Source: Nitrosospira multiformis (GTDB lineage Bacteria; Pseudomonadota; Gammaproteobacteria; Burkholderiales; Nitrosomonadaceae). Taken from it: a stretch of DNA of 64,000 nucleotides. The DNA lies in contig NZ_FNKY01000001.1 in assembly GCF_900103165.1 (NCBI RefSeq), positions 1,612,001 to 1,676,000 of the forward strand, given 5' to 3'. Shown in pieces: positions 50,135-59,761 of this stretch. Positions within the stretch are counted from its first letter, which is position 1. Every line of letters starts with the position of its first letter. The notes under the pieces were generated by a model. That model was not told where the DNA came from, ran no database searches, and saw only the letters and a list, made by a program, of their open reading frames with translations. The position numbers and the translations under genes are program-made.

Positions 50135-53100
50135 TCAGGATTTCTCTACAATGGCATAACAGACCGGTGTCAGTATGAGGCTGGCAGTCATGCCAATCAT
50201 CAGGCCAACAGTCAAAGAAAGCGTCATCGGGACCAGAAACTGGGCCTGCTCGCTGGTTTCCAGCAGGATGGGAAGAAAACCGACGAAATTAGTCAGGAAG
50301 GCCAGCAAGATCGGACGAAAGCGCGCCGTACAGGCTTCGAGAATCAGGTTTGCAGTGGGCTCATCGGAATCCCCTCTCTTGTGAACATAGTCCAGCAGGA
50401 CCAGACTGTCATTCACCACCACGCCGCTTGCGGCTATCATGCCAACCAGCGACTCCATGGACACCGTGAAGCCAAGCAGCCAGTGCGCCCATACCGCGCC
50501 ACTCCAGGCGACGGGGGCACCGAGCAAAAAGATGAGCGGCTTTACATAAGACTGGAACGGAATTGCAATCAAGGCGTAAATTACCGTCAAAGCAATCGCA
50601 GTCAGGAATAGCAGGGTTTGGGCGGTTTCTTCCTGCTCCTGGCGCTCTTCACCGATGTTGACATCCAGTCCAGGGAACTGTTGTTTTAATTGCAATATTT
50701 CTTCCGCCGCCAAGCCATTATGGACGGCATTGACGTCTGTCACGTCGGGATCGATCTGGGCTTGAATTTTCAGGATGCGCTGTCGATCCTGGCGGATCAG
50801 CAAGGACTGGCCGGCCACCACGTCGATCTCCGCCAATGTTCCCAAAGGTGCTTGTGCCCCATTTGGCAGCCGTATGGGAAGACTTTGCATGTCATGCAAA
50901 GATTCTCTCTCGCTGCGAGGCAGACGCACTATTACTTTGACCTCGTTGCGCCCTCTTTGGAGCCGATGCACTTCATCACCGTGATACGCATGCCGCATTT
51001 GTTCCGCGACGTCTTCCAGCCGAAGCCCCAGGTGCTCGGCCTCCGGTTTCAAGCGTAGGCGAACTTCTGGTTTACCCGGTTCGGCGGAATCCACTACATC
51101 GTATACGCCGGGATATCCCGCCAGTTTTTGCTTGAATTGAGCAGCCGCCACGGCAAGAGTCGCGGGATCAGGATGCCCTAAATCAAACTCAATATCGTAG
51201 GGGAGATCACCTTCCTTATAAAGGAATTCAATCTTGGCGCGGCCTATGTCACCAATGCGTTTGCGCCACTCGCGGATGAAATCCTCCACAACAATATGCT
51301 TTCGTCCCGCGGGCGATAATTCGGTCCAGAAACCAGCCTCATGCTCCGTGATGATTGTTTCCACGCCGACAATGACACTTTCCTGCATATCAGGGTCACG
51401 AATTCTGGCTTCTTTGTCCAGTTCGCTTTGAACTTCCATTAACGCACGTTCCACTTTTTCCGCGATCCGGCGGGTTTCACTATAGGGAAGATCTTTGGGC
51501 AATTTCAGTGTGACCCAGAAGCTGTCCTTCGTAACGTCGGCTTGCAAAGAAAGCCGAACATAACCTCCCGCCACCAATGCGCTAGCCAGCATCATCAGCA
51601 CGGCGAACGCAGCAACAGTAAGATATCGCCAGGCGAGGGCTTTTTTCAGCAATGGGCCATAAACCCTATGGATAAAACGCTGCAAACCTTGATTCAGGGC
51701 GGTCCGTACCCGCAGCAGAGGGGTGTACGATGCATTCGGTTTGGAGGGGACTGCGAGATGGGAAGGTAAAATCAGCAGCGCTTCAATGAGTGAAAACACC
51801 AAAGTCAGGATCATCACCACACAAATTGGCTTCATCATCTGACCCGCCCAGCCCGGCAAAAATAAACCAGGTAGAAAGGCAACAAGGACGATCATGACTG
51901 CGATGATAACCGGCAGTGAAACCTCGCGGGCTCCGGATATGGCGGCTTCCAGATAGGCAAGATTCCTCATGGCTCCTGCCATGAGCGGCTGTCCGGTGCC
52001 GGACCCTGGCGAACCGGCGGCATCCGCAGCCTCCTGCTTGGCGTATATGGATTCGCCTATGATAATGGCATCATCCACCAGAATTCCCATGGCTAGAAGA
52101 AAGCCGAACAGGGATAACATATTAAGTGATACGTCCAGCGCCGGCATCAACCAGAAAGCGCCAAAAATCGAAGTGAGTATCCCGATACCCGCCCAGATCG
52201 CCACTTTAAGCTGGAGAAATAAAGTGAGTATCAGGCAAACCAGAACAAAGCCGGTTAGGCCATCTTCAAGCAATGTTCCGATTCGCTCCTCGTAAGCTTG
52301 CGAGTCATCCCACCAGGTAATCAGTCCCACCCCTTGCGGCAGCTGAGTTTTCATTTCCGCCACATAAGCTTTAACCCGGCGCGCTACCGCAACGCTATCC
52401 TTTTCAGCATGGATCTCCCAGCCCTGCGCTGTTTCTCCGTTGTGATGCCACTCCGACAGACGCTCCTCCAGACCGTCCTTGATCACCGCGACGTCGCGAA
52501 GCAGCACGCGACTGCCATCCGAATTGGTTCGCACCACCAGATTCCCGACCGAGACGTCATCCTGGGCTCTGCCTTTGACCCGAAGTAATAGTTCGCCCAT
52601 CGGATTTTTTATTACGCCGCCGGGCAAGTCCACCGAAGCACGCCGAATGGTTTCGGTTACTTCATTCAGGGATACGCGGAACTGACGCAGCCGCTCGGAA
52701 GAAACCTCGATAGCGATCTCGTAAGGCAGATCGTAATAGTTATGTGCGCGGGTTACGCCGGGTATCTGCGACAGATCACCCTGGATGCGGTCGCTCAGGC
52801 GCTTGAGCGTAAGTGCGTCCGTAGGGCCGTGTAACGCCACCCAGATAACGCCATCGTCGCCGATGCGGTTGCCCGGCAGCACCTCAATTTTTTCCAGTCC
52901 TTTCGGCAGGCGCTGTATGGCTTGCACCCGTCCCTGCACAGCATTCATTACCTGATTCTTGTCATAGTTCGGTAAGACCATTACCTTGACGAGGCACTCC
53001 CCTTCGATGATCGCCGTCTTAAGCTGTTTTACTCCGGATAAACTGTAGATTGCTTCTTCGATGCGTATACAAACCGATTCCTCGAGTTCCAGGGGGCCCG

Positions 53101-53290
53101 CGCCGGGATAGATCGCTCGGACTTCGATTTGATGAGGCATAAACCGGGGGAATACCTCCTTGTCCATCAGAAGCAGACTACCAGCACCACCGAAGAGAAT
53201 CAGCAGCATCAGCAAATTGGCGGCAATGGGATTGGCGGCAAACCACGCGATCAAGCCAGAGGGGAGTGAAGCACCGAGCATTGGCCTCAC
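50135..53290 (-). CDS. RND efflux pump, inner-membrane transporter
   Basis: 1051 residues of the AcrB/HAE1 type: a first membrane helix (AANPIAANLLMLLILFGGAG), a large periplasmic domain, a block of membrane helices with the proton-relay aspartates in MGILVDDAIIIGE, then a second periplasmic and membrane half (MIAASGVVVNDSLVLLDYVH). It works with the membrane-fusion and outer-membrane genes that precede it in transcription order. The substrate is not predictable. Confidence 0.92.
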   Translation of the reverse strand: MRPMLGASLPSGLIAWFAANPIAANLLMLLILFGGAGSLLLMDKEVFPRFMPHQIEVRAIYPGAGPLELEESVCIRIEEAIYSLSGVKQLKTAIIEGECLVKVMVLPNYDKNQVMNAVQGRVQAIQRLPKGLEKIEVLPGNRIGDDGVIWVALHGPTDALTLKRLSDRIQGDLSQIPGVTRAHNYYDLPYEIAIEVSSERLRQFRVSLNEVTETIRRASVDLPGGVIKNPMGELLLRVKGRAQDDVSVGNLVVRTNSDGSRVLLRDVAVIKDGLEERLSEWHHNGETAQGWEIHAEKDSVAVARRVKAYVAEMKTQLPQGVGLITWWDDSQAYEERIGTLLEDGLTGFVLVCLILTLFLQLKVAIWAGIGILTSIFGAFWLMPALDVSLNMLSLFGFLLAMGILVDDAIIIGESIYAKQEAADAAGSPGSGTGQPLMAGAMRNLAYLEAAISGAREVSLPVIIAVMIVLVAFLPGLFLPGWAGQMMKPICVVMILTLVFSLIEALLILPSHLAVPSKPNASYTPLLRVRTALNQGLQRFIHRVYGPLLKKALAWRYLTVAAFAVLMMLASALVAGGYVRLSLQADVTKDSFWVTLKLPKDLPYSETRRIAEKVERALMEVQSELDKEARIRDPDMQESVIVGVETIITEHEAGFWTELSPAGRKHIVVEDFIREWRKRIGDIGRAKIEFLYKEGDLPYDIEFDLGHPDPATLAVAAAQFKQKLAGYPGVYDVVDSAEPGKPEVRLRLKPEAEHLGLRLEDVAEQMRHAYHGDEVHRLQRGRNEVKVIVRLPRSERESLHDMQSLPIRLPNGAQAPLGTLAEIDVVAGQSLLIRQDRQRILKIQAQIDPDVTDVNAVHNGLAAEEILQLKQQFPGLDVNIGEERQEQEETAQTLLFLTAIALTVIYALIAIPFQSYVKPLIFLLGAPVAWSGAVWAHWLLGFTVSMESLVGMIAASGVVVNDSLVLLDYVHKRGDSDEPTANLILEACTARFRPILLAFLTNFVGFLPILLETSEQAQFLVPMTLSLTVGLMIGMTASLILTPVCYAIVEKS

Positions 53291-53348
53291 TTGATTCCTT
53301 CCTTAACTGAAAGTGAAAAGCATCTGACAGAAGGAAAAAAACAAAACT

Positions 53349-54581
53349 TCACGGTGTTGCGTCCGGCATGGAAGTGTCCAATACGGGTGTATCAGATTTC
53401 TGCCCAGGCGCTACGATCTCGGTCCTGACTTTCATACCCTCCACCGGAATCTGGATTCCGGAGATCACTACTCGATCTCCCGCATTCAGACCTCCCTTGA
53501 CAAGGACTCGATCAGGCTCACTACGCAATATGTTCATGCGGCGAATGTGCAGGTGGTCTTTTTCGTCAACCAGCAATGCTTCATGAGAGGCGTTTACTGT
53601 GCCAGCCGGCAGTATGAATACATCGGTTTGTTCTCGTCCCTCAATTTCAGCCTTCACGAACAATCCGGGCATAAGCGGCGGCTGGTCCAATTTAACGGCA
53701 TAAGGATCTTTTACCTCAGCCACGGCGTGGAGAAGGCCGGTTTCTTCATCCAGGGCGCCTTCGGCTTGGACGATGCGGCCTTCCCAATGCCGGAGGGCGC
53801 CTGCGAATTCTGTACTTAAAATTACTTTAGGACCTGTTTCCTGTTTGCTATTGCGGTGATCCAGCAGCACATCGAGATAAGCAAACTGATCGGTGGCCAA
53901 AGGCAGGCGTACCTGCACGACGTCAATCGCATATAGCCGGGCGAGTTTTTCGCCTAGTTGAACATACTGCCCGAGACCGATGTGCTTCTCCCGCACCCTT
54001 CCGGCAAATGGTGCGCGCCACTCGCATCGGCTACGTTGTAAATGAGCCTTGGTCAGATCGGCTTGCGCTGCTTTCAATTTGGCGCGGGCTTCCGCCAGTT
54101 GCGGTTCGCGCAGAGTCAGGGCCGATGGCTGTCCTTCACCAAGGGAATGCCACTCATTGCGCGCCTGCTCCGACTGGGCTTCCTCCATCATCACCTGCCG
54201 TTCAGCTTCGGCAATCCGGGCACGTGCTTGGGCGATTGCATAGTCGTAATCACGCGGATCTATGGTGACCAGTATATCGCCGGCTTCGAAGAATCCTCCC
54301 GCGACAAGGCTGGGATGGAGCCGGATTATCTGACCCGCTACCTCTGGCACCAGATCGATCTCCGTGCGGGGCACGACGACACCCTGGGAGTGAATGTTCA
54401 GTTTGACGGTCTGCGGCTCGACCTGGATTACCTGCACCAGCGGTACTTCGTTTTCCGATATTTGCGATTTTAATGGTGGCCGATGGACGACAATCGCCCA
54501 GGAAATACTGATGCCAGCGAGTACAACAAGGATGGGAGCGATAATTTTCAGCATGCCTTTACGTTTTGAATTTTTCAGCAT
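53349..54581 (-). CDS. RND efflux pump, membrane-fusion protein
   Basis: About 410 residues. Start at ATG 54581 before MLKNSKRKGMLKIIAPILVV, an N-terminal membrane anchor; the frame upstream has no family look. HlyD-type lipoyl/hairpin region (SQGVVVPRTEIDLVPEVAGQ; AQARARIAEAERQVMMEEAQ; GRVREKHIGLGQYVQLGEKL) and beta-barrel. It bridges the transporter to the outer-membrane channel. 58 bp separate it from the transporter gene. Confidence 0.9.
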   Translation of the reverse strand: MLKNSKRKGMLKIIAPILVVLAGISISWAIVVHRPPLKSQISENEVPLVQVIQVEPQTVKLNIHSQGVVVPRTEIDLVPEVAGQIIRLHPSLVAGGFFEAGDILVTIDPRDYDYAIAQARARIAEAERQVMMEEAQSEQARNEWHSLGEGQPSALTLREPQLAEARAKLKAAQADLTKAHLQRSRCEWRAPFAGRVREKHIGLGQYVQLGEKLARLYAIDVVQVRLPLATDQFAYLDVLLDHRNSKQETGPKVILSTEFAGALRHWEGRIVQAEGALDEETGLLHAVAEVKDPYAVKLDQPPLMPGLFVKAEIEGREQTDVFILPAGTVNASHEALLVDEKDHLHIRRMNILRSEPDRVLVKGGLNAGDRVVISGIQIPVEGMKVRTEIVAPGQKSDTPVLDTSMPDATP

Positions 54582-54726
54582 GCTTATAGTGACCCTCTGG
54601 ACAAGTCTTTCTTGGAACGCGTTTCCAGGCTTCCAGGCCATTGTGCTTTCCAGGTATGCCGCGATGTCAGGCTACCGGTAAAAGGAGTCGACCATTCCGG
54701 AACCTTACTCAGAGGTTCCTTGATTT

Positions 54727-56103
54727 TCAAACGCCACCTCCCAATGCCAGATAAAGGTTGATTCGATTGGTGAGTAACTGGCGTTTGACAGAGAGATGAG
54801 CGCTTTGTGCATTCAATGTGCTGCGATAGCTATCCAGCAGTGTCAGAATTTCAATAATGCCAAGCTGATAAGAATAGATAGCCAATTTTCGGCTCGCTTC
54901 CGTTTGTTCGACGGCATGCCGTAGCGCTTTTTCTTGTTCACGCAACCACTCATCCGTGGCCAGCACCTGTTCTACTTCGCGAAAAGCATTGAGTGCCGTG
55001 CTCTTGTATAGATTGACAGCTTCCTCCGCGCGTGCCTCGTTCAGATGGATCTCTCCGCGAATACGTCCGCCGGTGAATAGTGGCTGCAGCATTCCGATCA
55101 CCACATTCCAGGCAAGGGAGCGAGGATCAACCAGATCGGTTAGGGCTGTACTGCGCGTGCCTCCTGCCGCAGTTAGGACAATTCTCGGTAGCAATAGTTT
55201 TTTCGAGCTTTCCACGCGGGAGTCGGCAGCCAGCAGGCGATTGAAAGCCGCAATGAGATCGGGCCGCCGCTCGAGCAATTCGGAAGGCAATCCGGAAGGA
55301 AGGCCGGGCGGAGGTTCCGGAAGGGTGGAAGCTTCAGTCAGGCGTCCTGCGGGATAACGTCCAAGCAGCACTTCCAACCGGCGGATGACTATCTGGATCT
55401 GATTGCGAGCTCCAGTAAGTTCCGACTCAGCGGTGGCGAGGTCGGTGAGCGCAAGGCGCAAGTCCAGGGCATTCGTTATGCCACGTGCAAAGCGTCCACG
55501 TACCAGCTGGACAATCGTACGGCGATCTCTGACCGATTGCTCGGCTACCTCGGACTGAAGCCTGGCCTCGGCCAGGTCGAAATAGCTTTGCGCAATTCGT
55601 GCTGCCAGGGATAACCGTGCACCATGCAGGTCAGCTGCGATCGCATCGGCGTCCCGAATCGCTGCCTGCCTGAAGTCGCGAATGCGGCCCCATACATCCA
55701 GCTCCCAGTTCAGACTGAATATGGCTTCGAATACACTGAATTTTGCCGACCCAAATCCTTGCTCGCGAATTTGTGCTCGCTGGTGATCCGGATTAAAAAA
55801 TACTTGAGGCCAGAGTAAAGAGCCATCGATTCGCGCCTGGGCTATGGCCGCGTTTACCCGGGTGGCTGCCGCTTTCAGGTCATAGTTGTCAGCCAGCGCG
55901 CTATGCACCAGTGCGCTCAAATCAGGGTCGCCAAACGTTTCCACCCAATGTTCCGGCGCCGGTTGGCCGGATTCACCGGTCCCGCTCCAGTGGGCTGGTA
56001 TTTTAGCTCCAGCATCATCGGTACGCCGCTCCGGCGCTGTTTTGCAACCGCCAATACTTAGCAGGAAAATTGAGAGAATGGTTAGCCCAAGGATCTTTGG
56101 CAT
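54727..56103 (-). CDS. RND efflux pump, outer-membrane lipoprotein (NodT/OprM type)
   Basis: About 458 residues. The start at ATG 56103 gives a lipoprotein signal (ILSIFLLSIGGC, lipobox Cys). Two outer-membrane-efflux repeats follow with long coiled coils (DLKAAATRVNAAIAQARIDG; ALDLRLALTDLATAESELTG; EARAEEAVNLYKSTALNAFR). First gene of the three-gene efflux operon. Confidence 0.92.
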   Translation of the reverse strand: MPKILGLTILSIFLLSIGGCKTAPERRTDDAGAKIPAHWSGTGESGQPAPEHWVETFGDPDLSALVHSALADNYDLKAAATRVNAAIAQARIDGSLLWPQVFFNPDHQRAQIREQGFGSAKFSVFEAIFSLNWELDVWGRIRDFRQAAIRDADAIAADLHGARLSLAARIAQSYFDLAEARLQSEVAEQSVRDRRTIVQLVRGRFARGITNALDLRLALTDLATAESELTGARNQIQIVIRRLEVLLGRYPAGRLTEASTLPEPPPGLPSGLPSELLERRPDLIAAFNRLLAADSRVESSKKLLLPRIVLTAAGGTRSTALTDLVDPRSLAWNVVIGMLQPLFTGGRIRGEIHLNEARAEEAVNLYKSTALNAFREVEQVLATDEWLREQEKALRHAVEQTEASRKLAIYSYQLGIIEILTLLDSYRSTLNAQSAHLSVKRQLLTNRINLYLALGGGV

Positions 56104-56385
56104 GTGTTTTCGCCAGATTGAGAGGCCAATTGGTAGCAGGAGTCCAGGGAAGCCTATAGCGGCTAAATTGCCGTGACAAAAATATATAGACGAATCTGCT
56201 ATCGTCTTACAACAAATTTTGTCTGATTTTTCTGGCACCGTAGATGTAGCTGTTCCATGCAGCAATCGTGGGATTCTGTTCCTATTTATGGGGGGAGCAA
56301 AAGATAACCCTGTAAATACAAATTTTTTGATAAGGGTCGGTATCAGCTAAGTGGAACAAACAATTATTATATAGCATTATCTCAT

Positions 56386-56412
56386 GTATGATAATAAGAA
56401 CAATTCTCGTTA
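56386..56412 (+). promoter_or_regulatory. Fur-box-like site, copy A
   Basis: GATAATAAGAACAATTCTCG within a T/A-rich context resembles the GATAATGATAATCATTATC consensus. The identical core recurs at 58819-58845 before the ECF sigma gene. 20 bp upstream of the frame at 56433. Confidence 0.7.
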
Positions 56413-56432
56413 GTGTTTGTGAAGGGGGCTAA

Positions 56433-56696
56433 ATGGTTCTGGATCGCTTCTCAGGCGCAGCTGTGCGGGATTACGTTGAATACCATAATCGTGCGCGCAT
56501 GAAGGATAGTCGAATTTCTATTTCAGGATTACCGGAACGGCAGGTAATTGAACGTCAAGCCATCAATGCTTCTTCCTATGGCGTGCAGTCGGGATCCGTT
56601 TATTTATTCGTCTATTATGTCACCCGCATGGCACTTGATCCGGCGTTCTATTTTTTCGTCAATCCTGCGAGTATTATGTACGCGGATTATCAATAA
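56433..56696 (+). pseudogene. Decayed copy of the ECF sigma gene 5' region, with a small open frame
   Basis: The Fur-like site, the ribosome-binding region (GGGGGCTAAATG here, GGGGGTGTTAAATG at 58863) and the first codons parallel those of the sigma gene at 58874. About 30 bases further, GGCGCAGCTGTGCGGGATTA aligns with GGCGCAACTGCGGCGGGTTG of the sigma gene in a different frame. The frame now open gives 87 residues that resemble nothing I know. I read it as a degraded duplicate; a small expressed protein cannot be excluded. Confidence 0.4.
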
Positions 56697-56704
56697 GGAG
56701 ATCC

Positions 56705-58522
56705 ATGAACACGCAAGAATATATGTCAAGGTTTAAACGTTTTTACTGGATTACCTTGACGGCATTGTTGGTAGCGGCATCGATCAGGCCTGGTTTTGCG
56801 GATGAGGCGCTGAGCAGAAGGGACAGGCAGACAGGCTTCCTGGTTGTGGCAGAGGATCGCGGCTTTATCGGCAATGAAGAAATTATCGATGAGTTCCAGT
56901 TATTTGCAAAGACACGCAATGCCTCGTTGATTTTTGTCACCGATGAGCGTACCGGGAAATACCTCAGGAACAGCCTGGATAGGCTGCTGAAGAAAGGGGC
57001 TGAGCGCATCGTGGTAATTCCCCTGTTCATTTCCGCGGCGGCGCCGCGCTATGAGCTCGTCCATCAGTTGCTGGAACGCGAGAAGCTCGATGTACCCGTT
57101 TCCTACACGCGTCCTTATGGCGAGAGTTACTTTGCGGTTGAGGATCTGGCGGATAAATTCCGTACCATCCCGCAACCGGCGGATACGAATCTGATCGTTG
57201 TCGGTTATGGGGCGGTCGATAGCGACAGCGAGCGGAAGATGCAGGCGGACTGGAAGCGTATTGCTGAGAAAGCCGCTGCCGGGTTCGGCTTTGCATCCAT
57301 CAATATATTGATCGGGCATGATAAAAAGAAAAAAGATGATGATGCAGTAGCGCGCACCGAAAAATTAACGCGGGAGCTGGCTGACGCCGTGAATGGGGAT
57401 GGTGATGGCGGCCGCAAGACTGTCGTGATACCGTTTCATCTCGGTCCCAAGCTCGACAGCATGATGTCGTTCGATGCGAGACTTCAGCAACTGTTGCCTC
57501 CCGGCACTAAATTTCTGGCCGATGGTGGTTCGGAAGTTCGCGCGGATGCCAACTCGGCTACCATAAATTTGGCCACCTGGCTGCAACGTGAAGCCAATCA
57601 AAGTCAACCGCTTGCCAGGGAAGACGTCGGTGTTGTCATCCTGTCCCATGGCTCCGACTTCAATTGGAACGAGACCATGCGCGAGGCGGTCCAGCCGTTG
57701 ATGAAGCAGTATAAAATCGAGTTCGTATTCTCCATGGCGGATCAGCCAACTATTGAACGCGCGCTCCGCAAGCTGGAGCAGCGCGGCGCAAAAGCGGCGG
57801 TAATCGTGCGCGTATTTGCCATGGAAAGCAGTTTCCGCAAGCCTGTCGAACGTATGATCGGACTGGATATCGAAGGTGTGGCGCAGGACACCGCAGATGT
57901 CCATGCTGGGTATGGTCATAGTCATGGACATGGGGCAGCCCCCTCCGTTCCGGCACCTCGTATTCGCACCAGCCTGCCCATTCAGACGGTGGGCGGCCTG
58001 GGTGCCAGCCCCTTGTTTGCCGCCGCGCTGCTTGAACGGGCACGCACACTCTCCAAAAATCCCGCTCGCGACACGGTAATTCTGATCGCGCACGGTTCCG
58101 GCAGCGACCACCAGAACGAGCTGTGGACCCAGGCGCTGGAAGATATGGCGGAGCAGATGCGCAAGAGTGGTGGAAAGGAGTTCCATGCAATCCGGGTGGC
58201 CACCTGGCGTGAAGACTGGCCCGACAAGCGCGCACCGTGGGTGGACAAAATACGTGCAATGGTTGAGGACGCAAAAACGGAAGGGGGAAAAGCGATCGTC
58301 ATCCCCGCGCGAACCACCGGGCAAGGCCCTGAAGACAAATTTCTTTCCGGGCTTGAATATGATCTGGGTAGCGGCTTTGCACCGCATCCGATGTTTGTTC
58401 AATGGGTAGATGAGCAAGTCAGGGTGGGGCTGGCACGATTCGCTGATATTCGCCGTACCGGTATGACCACGGTGGAGGCGAAGAGTCATTCTCCCTATCC
58501 GGAAAAATGGTTATGGTGGTAA
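56705..58522 (+). CDS. Exported protein with three CbiX/SirB-like chelatase domains
   Basis: 605 residues. An N-terminal signal or anchor (FYWITLTALLVAASIRPGFA) precedes three related alpha/beta units: about 43-200 (FLVVAEDRGFIGNEEIIDEF, where the usual His is lost), 308-405 (VVILSHGSDFNWNETMREAV, His kept) and 463-590 (TVILIAHGSGSDHQNELWTQ, His kept). A His-rich linker (HAGYGHSHGHG) lies before the third. CbiX-type enzymes insert Co or Fe into sirohydrochlorin in the cytosol, so an exported triple-domain version is unusual. AAGGAG precedes the ATG. The flanking Fur-like sites suggest a role in metal handling. Confidence 0.8.
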   Translation: MNTQEYMSRFKRFYWITLTALLVAASIRPGFADEALSRRDRQTGFLVVAEDRGFIGNEEIIDEFQLFAKTRNASLIFVTDERTGKYLRNSLDRLLKKGAERIVVIPLFISAAAPRYELVHQLLEREKLDVPVSYTRPYGESYFAVEDLADKFRTIPQPADTNLIVVGYGAVDSDSERKMQADWKRIAEKAAAGFGFASINILIGHDKKKKDDDAVARTEKLTRELADAVNGDGDGGRKTVVIPFHLGPKLDSMMSFDARLQQLLPPGTKFLADGGSEVRADANSATINLATWLQREANQSQPLAREDVGVVILSHGSDFNWNETMREAVQPLMKQYKIEFVFSMADQPTIERALRKLEQRGAKAAVIVRVFAMESSFRKPVERMIGLDIEGVAQDTADVHAGYGHSHGHGAAPSVPAPRIRTSLPIQTVGGLGASPLFAAALLERARTLSKNPARDTVILIAHGSGSDHQNELWTQALEDMAEQMRKSGGKEFHAIRVATWREDWPDKRAPWVDKIRAMVEDAKTEGGKAIVIPARTTGQGPEDKFLSGLEYDLGSGFAPHPMFVQWVDEQVRVGLARFADIRRTGMTTVEAKSHSPYPEKWLWW

Positions 58523-58627
58523 GTGCCGCTGGAAACAGGTGTTGGAAAACAGGGGCGGGCAGGCCGGGTTGAGTCAGCCTGCATTCGCTTCCCTACATGG
58601 CTTCCCAGGCCTGTAGATCAAGTCATT

Positions 58628-58654
58628 ATAAAATGAGAATCATTTTGCGATAAT
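58628..58654 (+). promoter_or_regulatory. Fur-like site downstream of the CbiX-like gene
   Basis: ATAAAATGAGAATCATTTTG is a partial inverted repeat around GAGAATC, similar to Fur operators. It lies about 245 bp before the ECF sigma gene. Confidence 0.45.
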
Positions 58655-58818
58655 GCGGTGGATAAAAAGGAGAATGGGAACCCGGCAGTCAACCCCATGC
58701 TTCCTTTCTTCCCTCCATCCGATATTAAATACATATATTATAATCAGTATCTTATACGAACTATATGCCGCAATGAGCATCATTGCAATTTACTTCTATT
58801 GTAAAAACCTTTTCCTTG

Positions 58819-58845
58819 TATGATAATAAGAACAATTCTCGTTAT
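58819..58845 (+). promoter_or_regulatory. Fur-box-like site of the ECF sigma gene, copy B
   Basis: GATAATAAGAACAATTCTCG, identical to copy A at 56386-56412, 28 bp before the sigma-factor start. It implies iron-repressed expression. Confidence 0.72.
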
Positions 58846-58873
58846 TGTTTATAAGTGAAACAGGGGGTGTTAA

Positions 58874-59386
58874 ATGCTTCCGGACCAGCAGTCTGCTGAT
58901 TTAAGTACAGTTTTTGTCGCTCATCTGGCGCAACTGCGGCGGGTTGCATTGAATATCGTGCGTAATCCCGAGCGAGCAGAGGACATTGTGCAGGATGCTT
59001 ATATCAAGGCAACCGAAGCGGCGGACATACTAAATATCAAACAACCATTAGCATATCTGCTTCAAATGGTGCGAAATCTCGCGATCGATCGTCATCGGCG
59101 GACTGCGTTTGAGACAGGGCTTTTTGAAAGCGAGGAAGAAGGGCTGCACGTTCCTGCCCTGATAGGAGCGCCAGAGGCGACTGCGATCAGCCGGCAGCAT
59201 CTGACGCTGATTGCACACGCTTTATCGGAGCTCCCTGAACGGACGAGACAGGTTTTTGAACTCCATCGCCTCGACGGGCATACGCACTGCGCAATTGCTT
59301 CCAAGCTGGATATCTCGACTTCTCTGGTGAATATCCTGATCCATGATGCAATGGATCATTGCCGGGCCGCGCTTCGATCCATCTGA
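58874..59386 (+). CDS. ECF sigma factor, FecI-like
   Basis: 170 residues with sigma-70 region 2 (LRRVALNIVRNPERAEDIVQDAYIKA; YLLQMVRNLAIDRHRR) and region 4 (ALSELPERTRQVFELHRLDG; IASKLDISTSLVNILIHDAM). This is the FecI/PvdS type that controls siderophore synthesis or uptake genes. GGGGGTG lies ahead of the ATG. The partial FecR-type gene follows, then the Fur-controlled peptide-synthesis genes. Confidence 0.93.
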   Translation: MLPDQQSADLSTVFVAHLAQLRRVALNIVRNPERAEDIVQDAYIKATEAADILNIKQPLAYLLQMVRNLAIDRHRRTAFETGLFESEEEGLHVPALIGAPEATAISRQHLTLIAHALSELPERTRQVFELHRLDGHTHCAIASKLDISTSLVNILIHDAMDHCRAALRSI

Positions 59387-59514
59387 TCTCATTTCTCCGT
59401 CGATAAATTCTCAATGTCAGTTACAATCACCTTGTATGGTTAATAGTCAATTTAGACTAAACCAGGAAGATTCCAGGCATCTATATAGATCGATCTGGTC
59501 ACAAGGTGAACCTT

Positions 59515-59721
59515 ATGGCAAATTCACGCCATGACGATATTGTCTGGCAAACCGCGGTCGAGTGGATCATACGCAAACATGAGTCGCCATTGGACAGTGT
59601 TGCTGAGGATGAATTGATCGCCTGGCTGGAAAAGGATCCTGTCAATCGCGCGGCTTATGAGGAAGCTTCCCATGTGTGGCGGTTGACGGGTCTGGTTCCA
59701 CGCTCTGATGAACCTGAATAA
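59515..59721 (+). CDS. Stand-alone FecR N-terminal (DUF4880) domain
   Basis: 68 residues matching only the N-terminal cytoplasmic part of FecR-type anti-sigma factors: TAVEWIIRKHES, DELIAWLEKDPVNRAAYEEA and HVWRLTG. The membrane span and periplasmic FecR domain are absent and a clean terminator follows, so it is either a truncated or a minimal anti-/pro-sigma factor. ATG 59515 has AGGTGA at 59505-59510; a GTG at 59506 is possible. Confidence 0.75.
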   Translation: MANSRHDDIVWQTAVEWIIRKHESPLDSVAEDELIAWLEKDPVNRAAYEEASHVWRLTGLVPRSDEPE

Positions 59722-59728
59722 ACAGGAT

Positions 59729-59750
59729 CAGGGGCCGAAGCCCCCTTTTA
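59729..59750 (+). terminator. Intrinsic terminator after the sigma/FecR-like pair
   Basis: GGGGC - CGAA - GCCCC followed by CTTTTA. It lies between two convergent genes. Confidence 0.75.
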
Positions 59751-59761
59751 CCTACTCAAAC

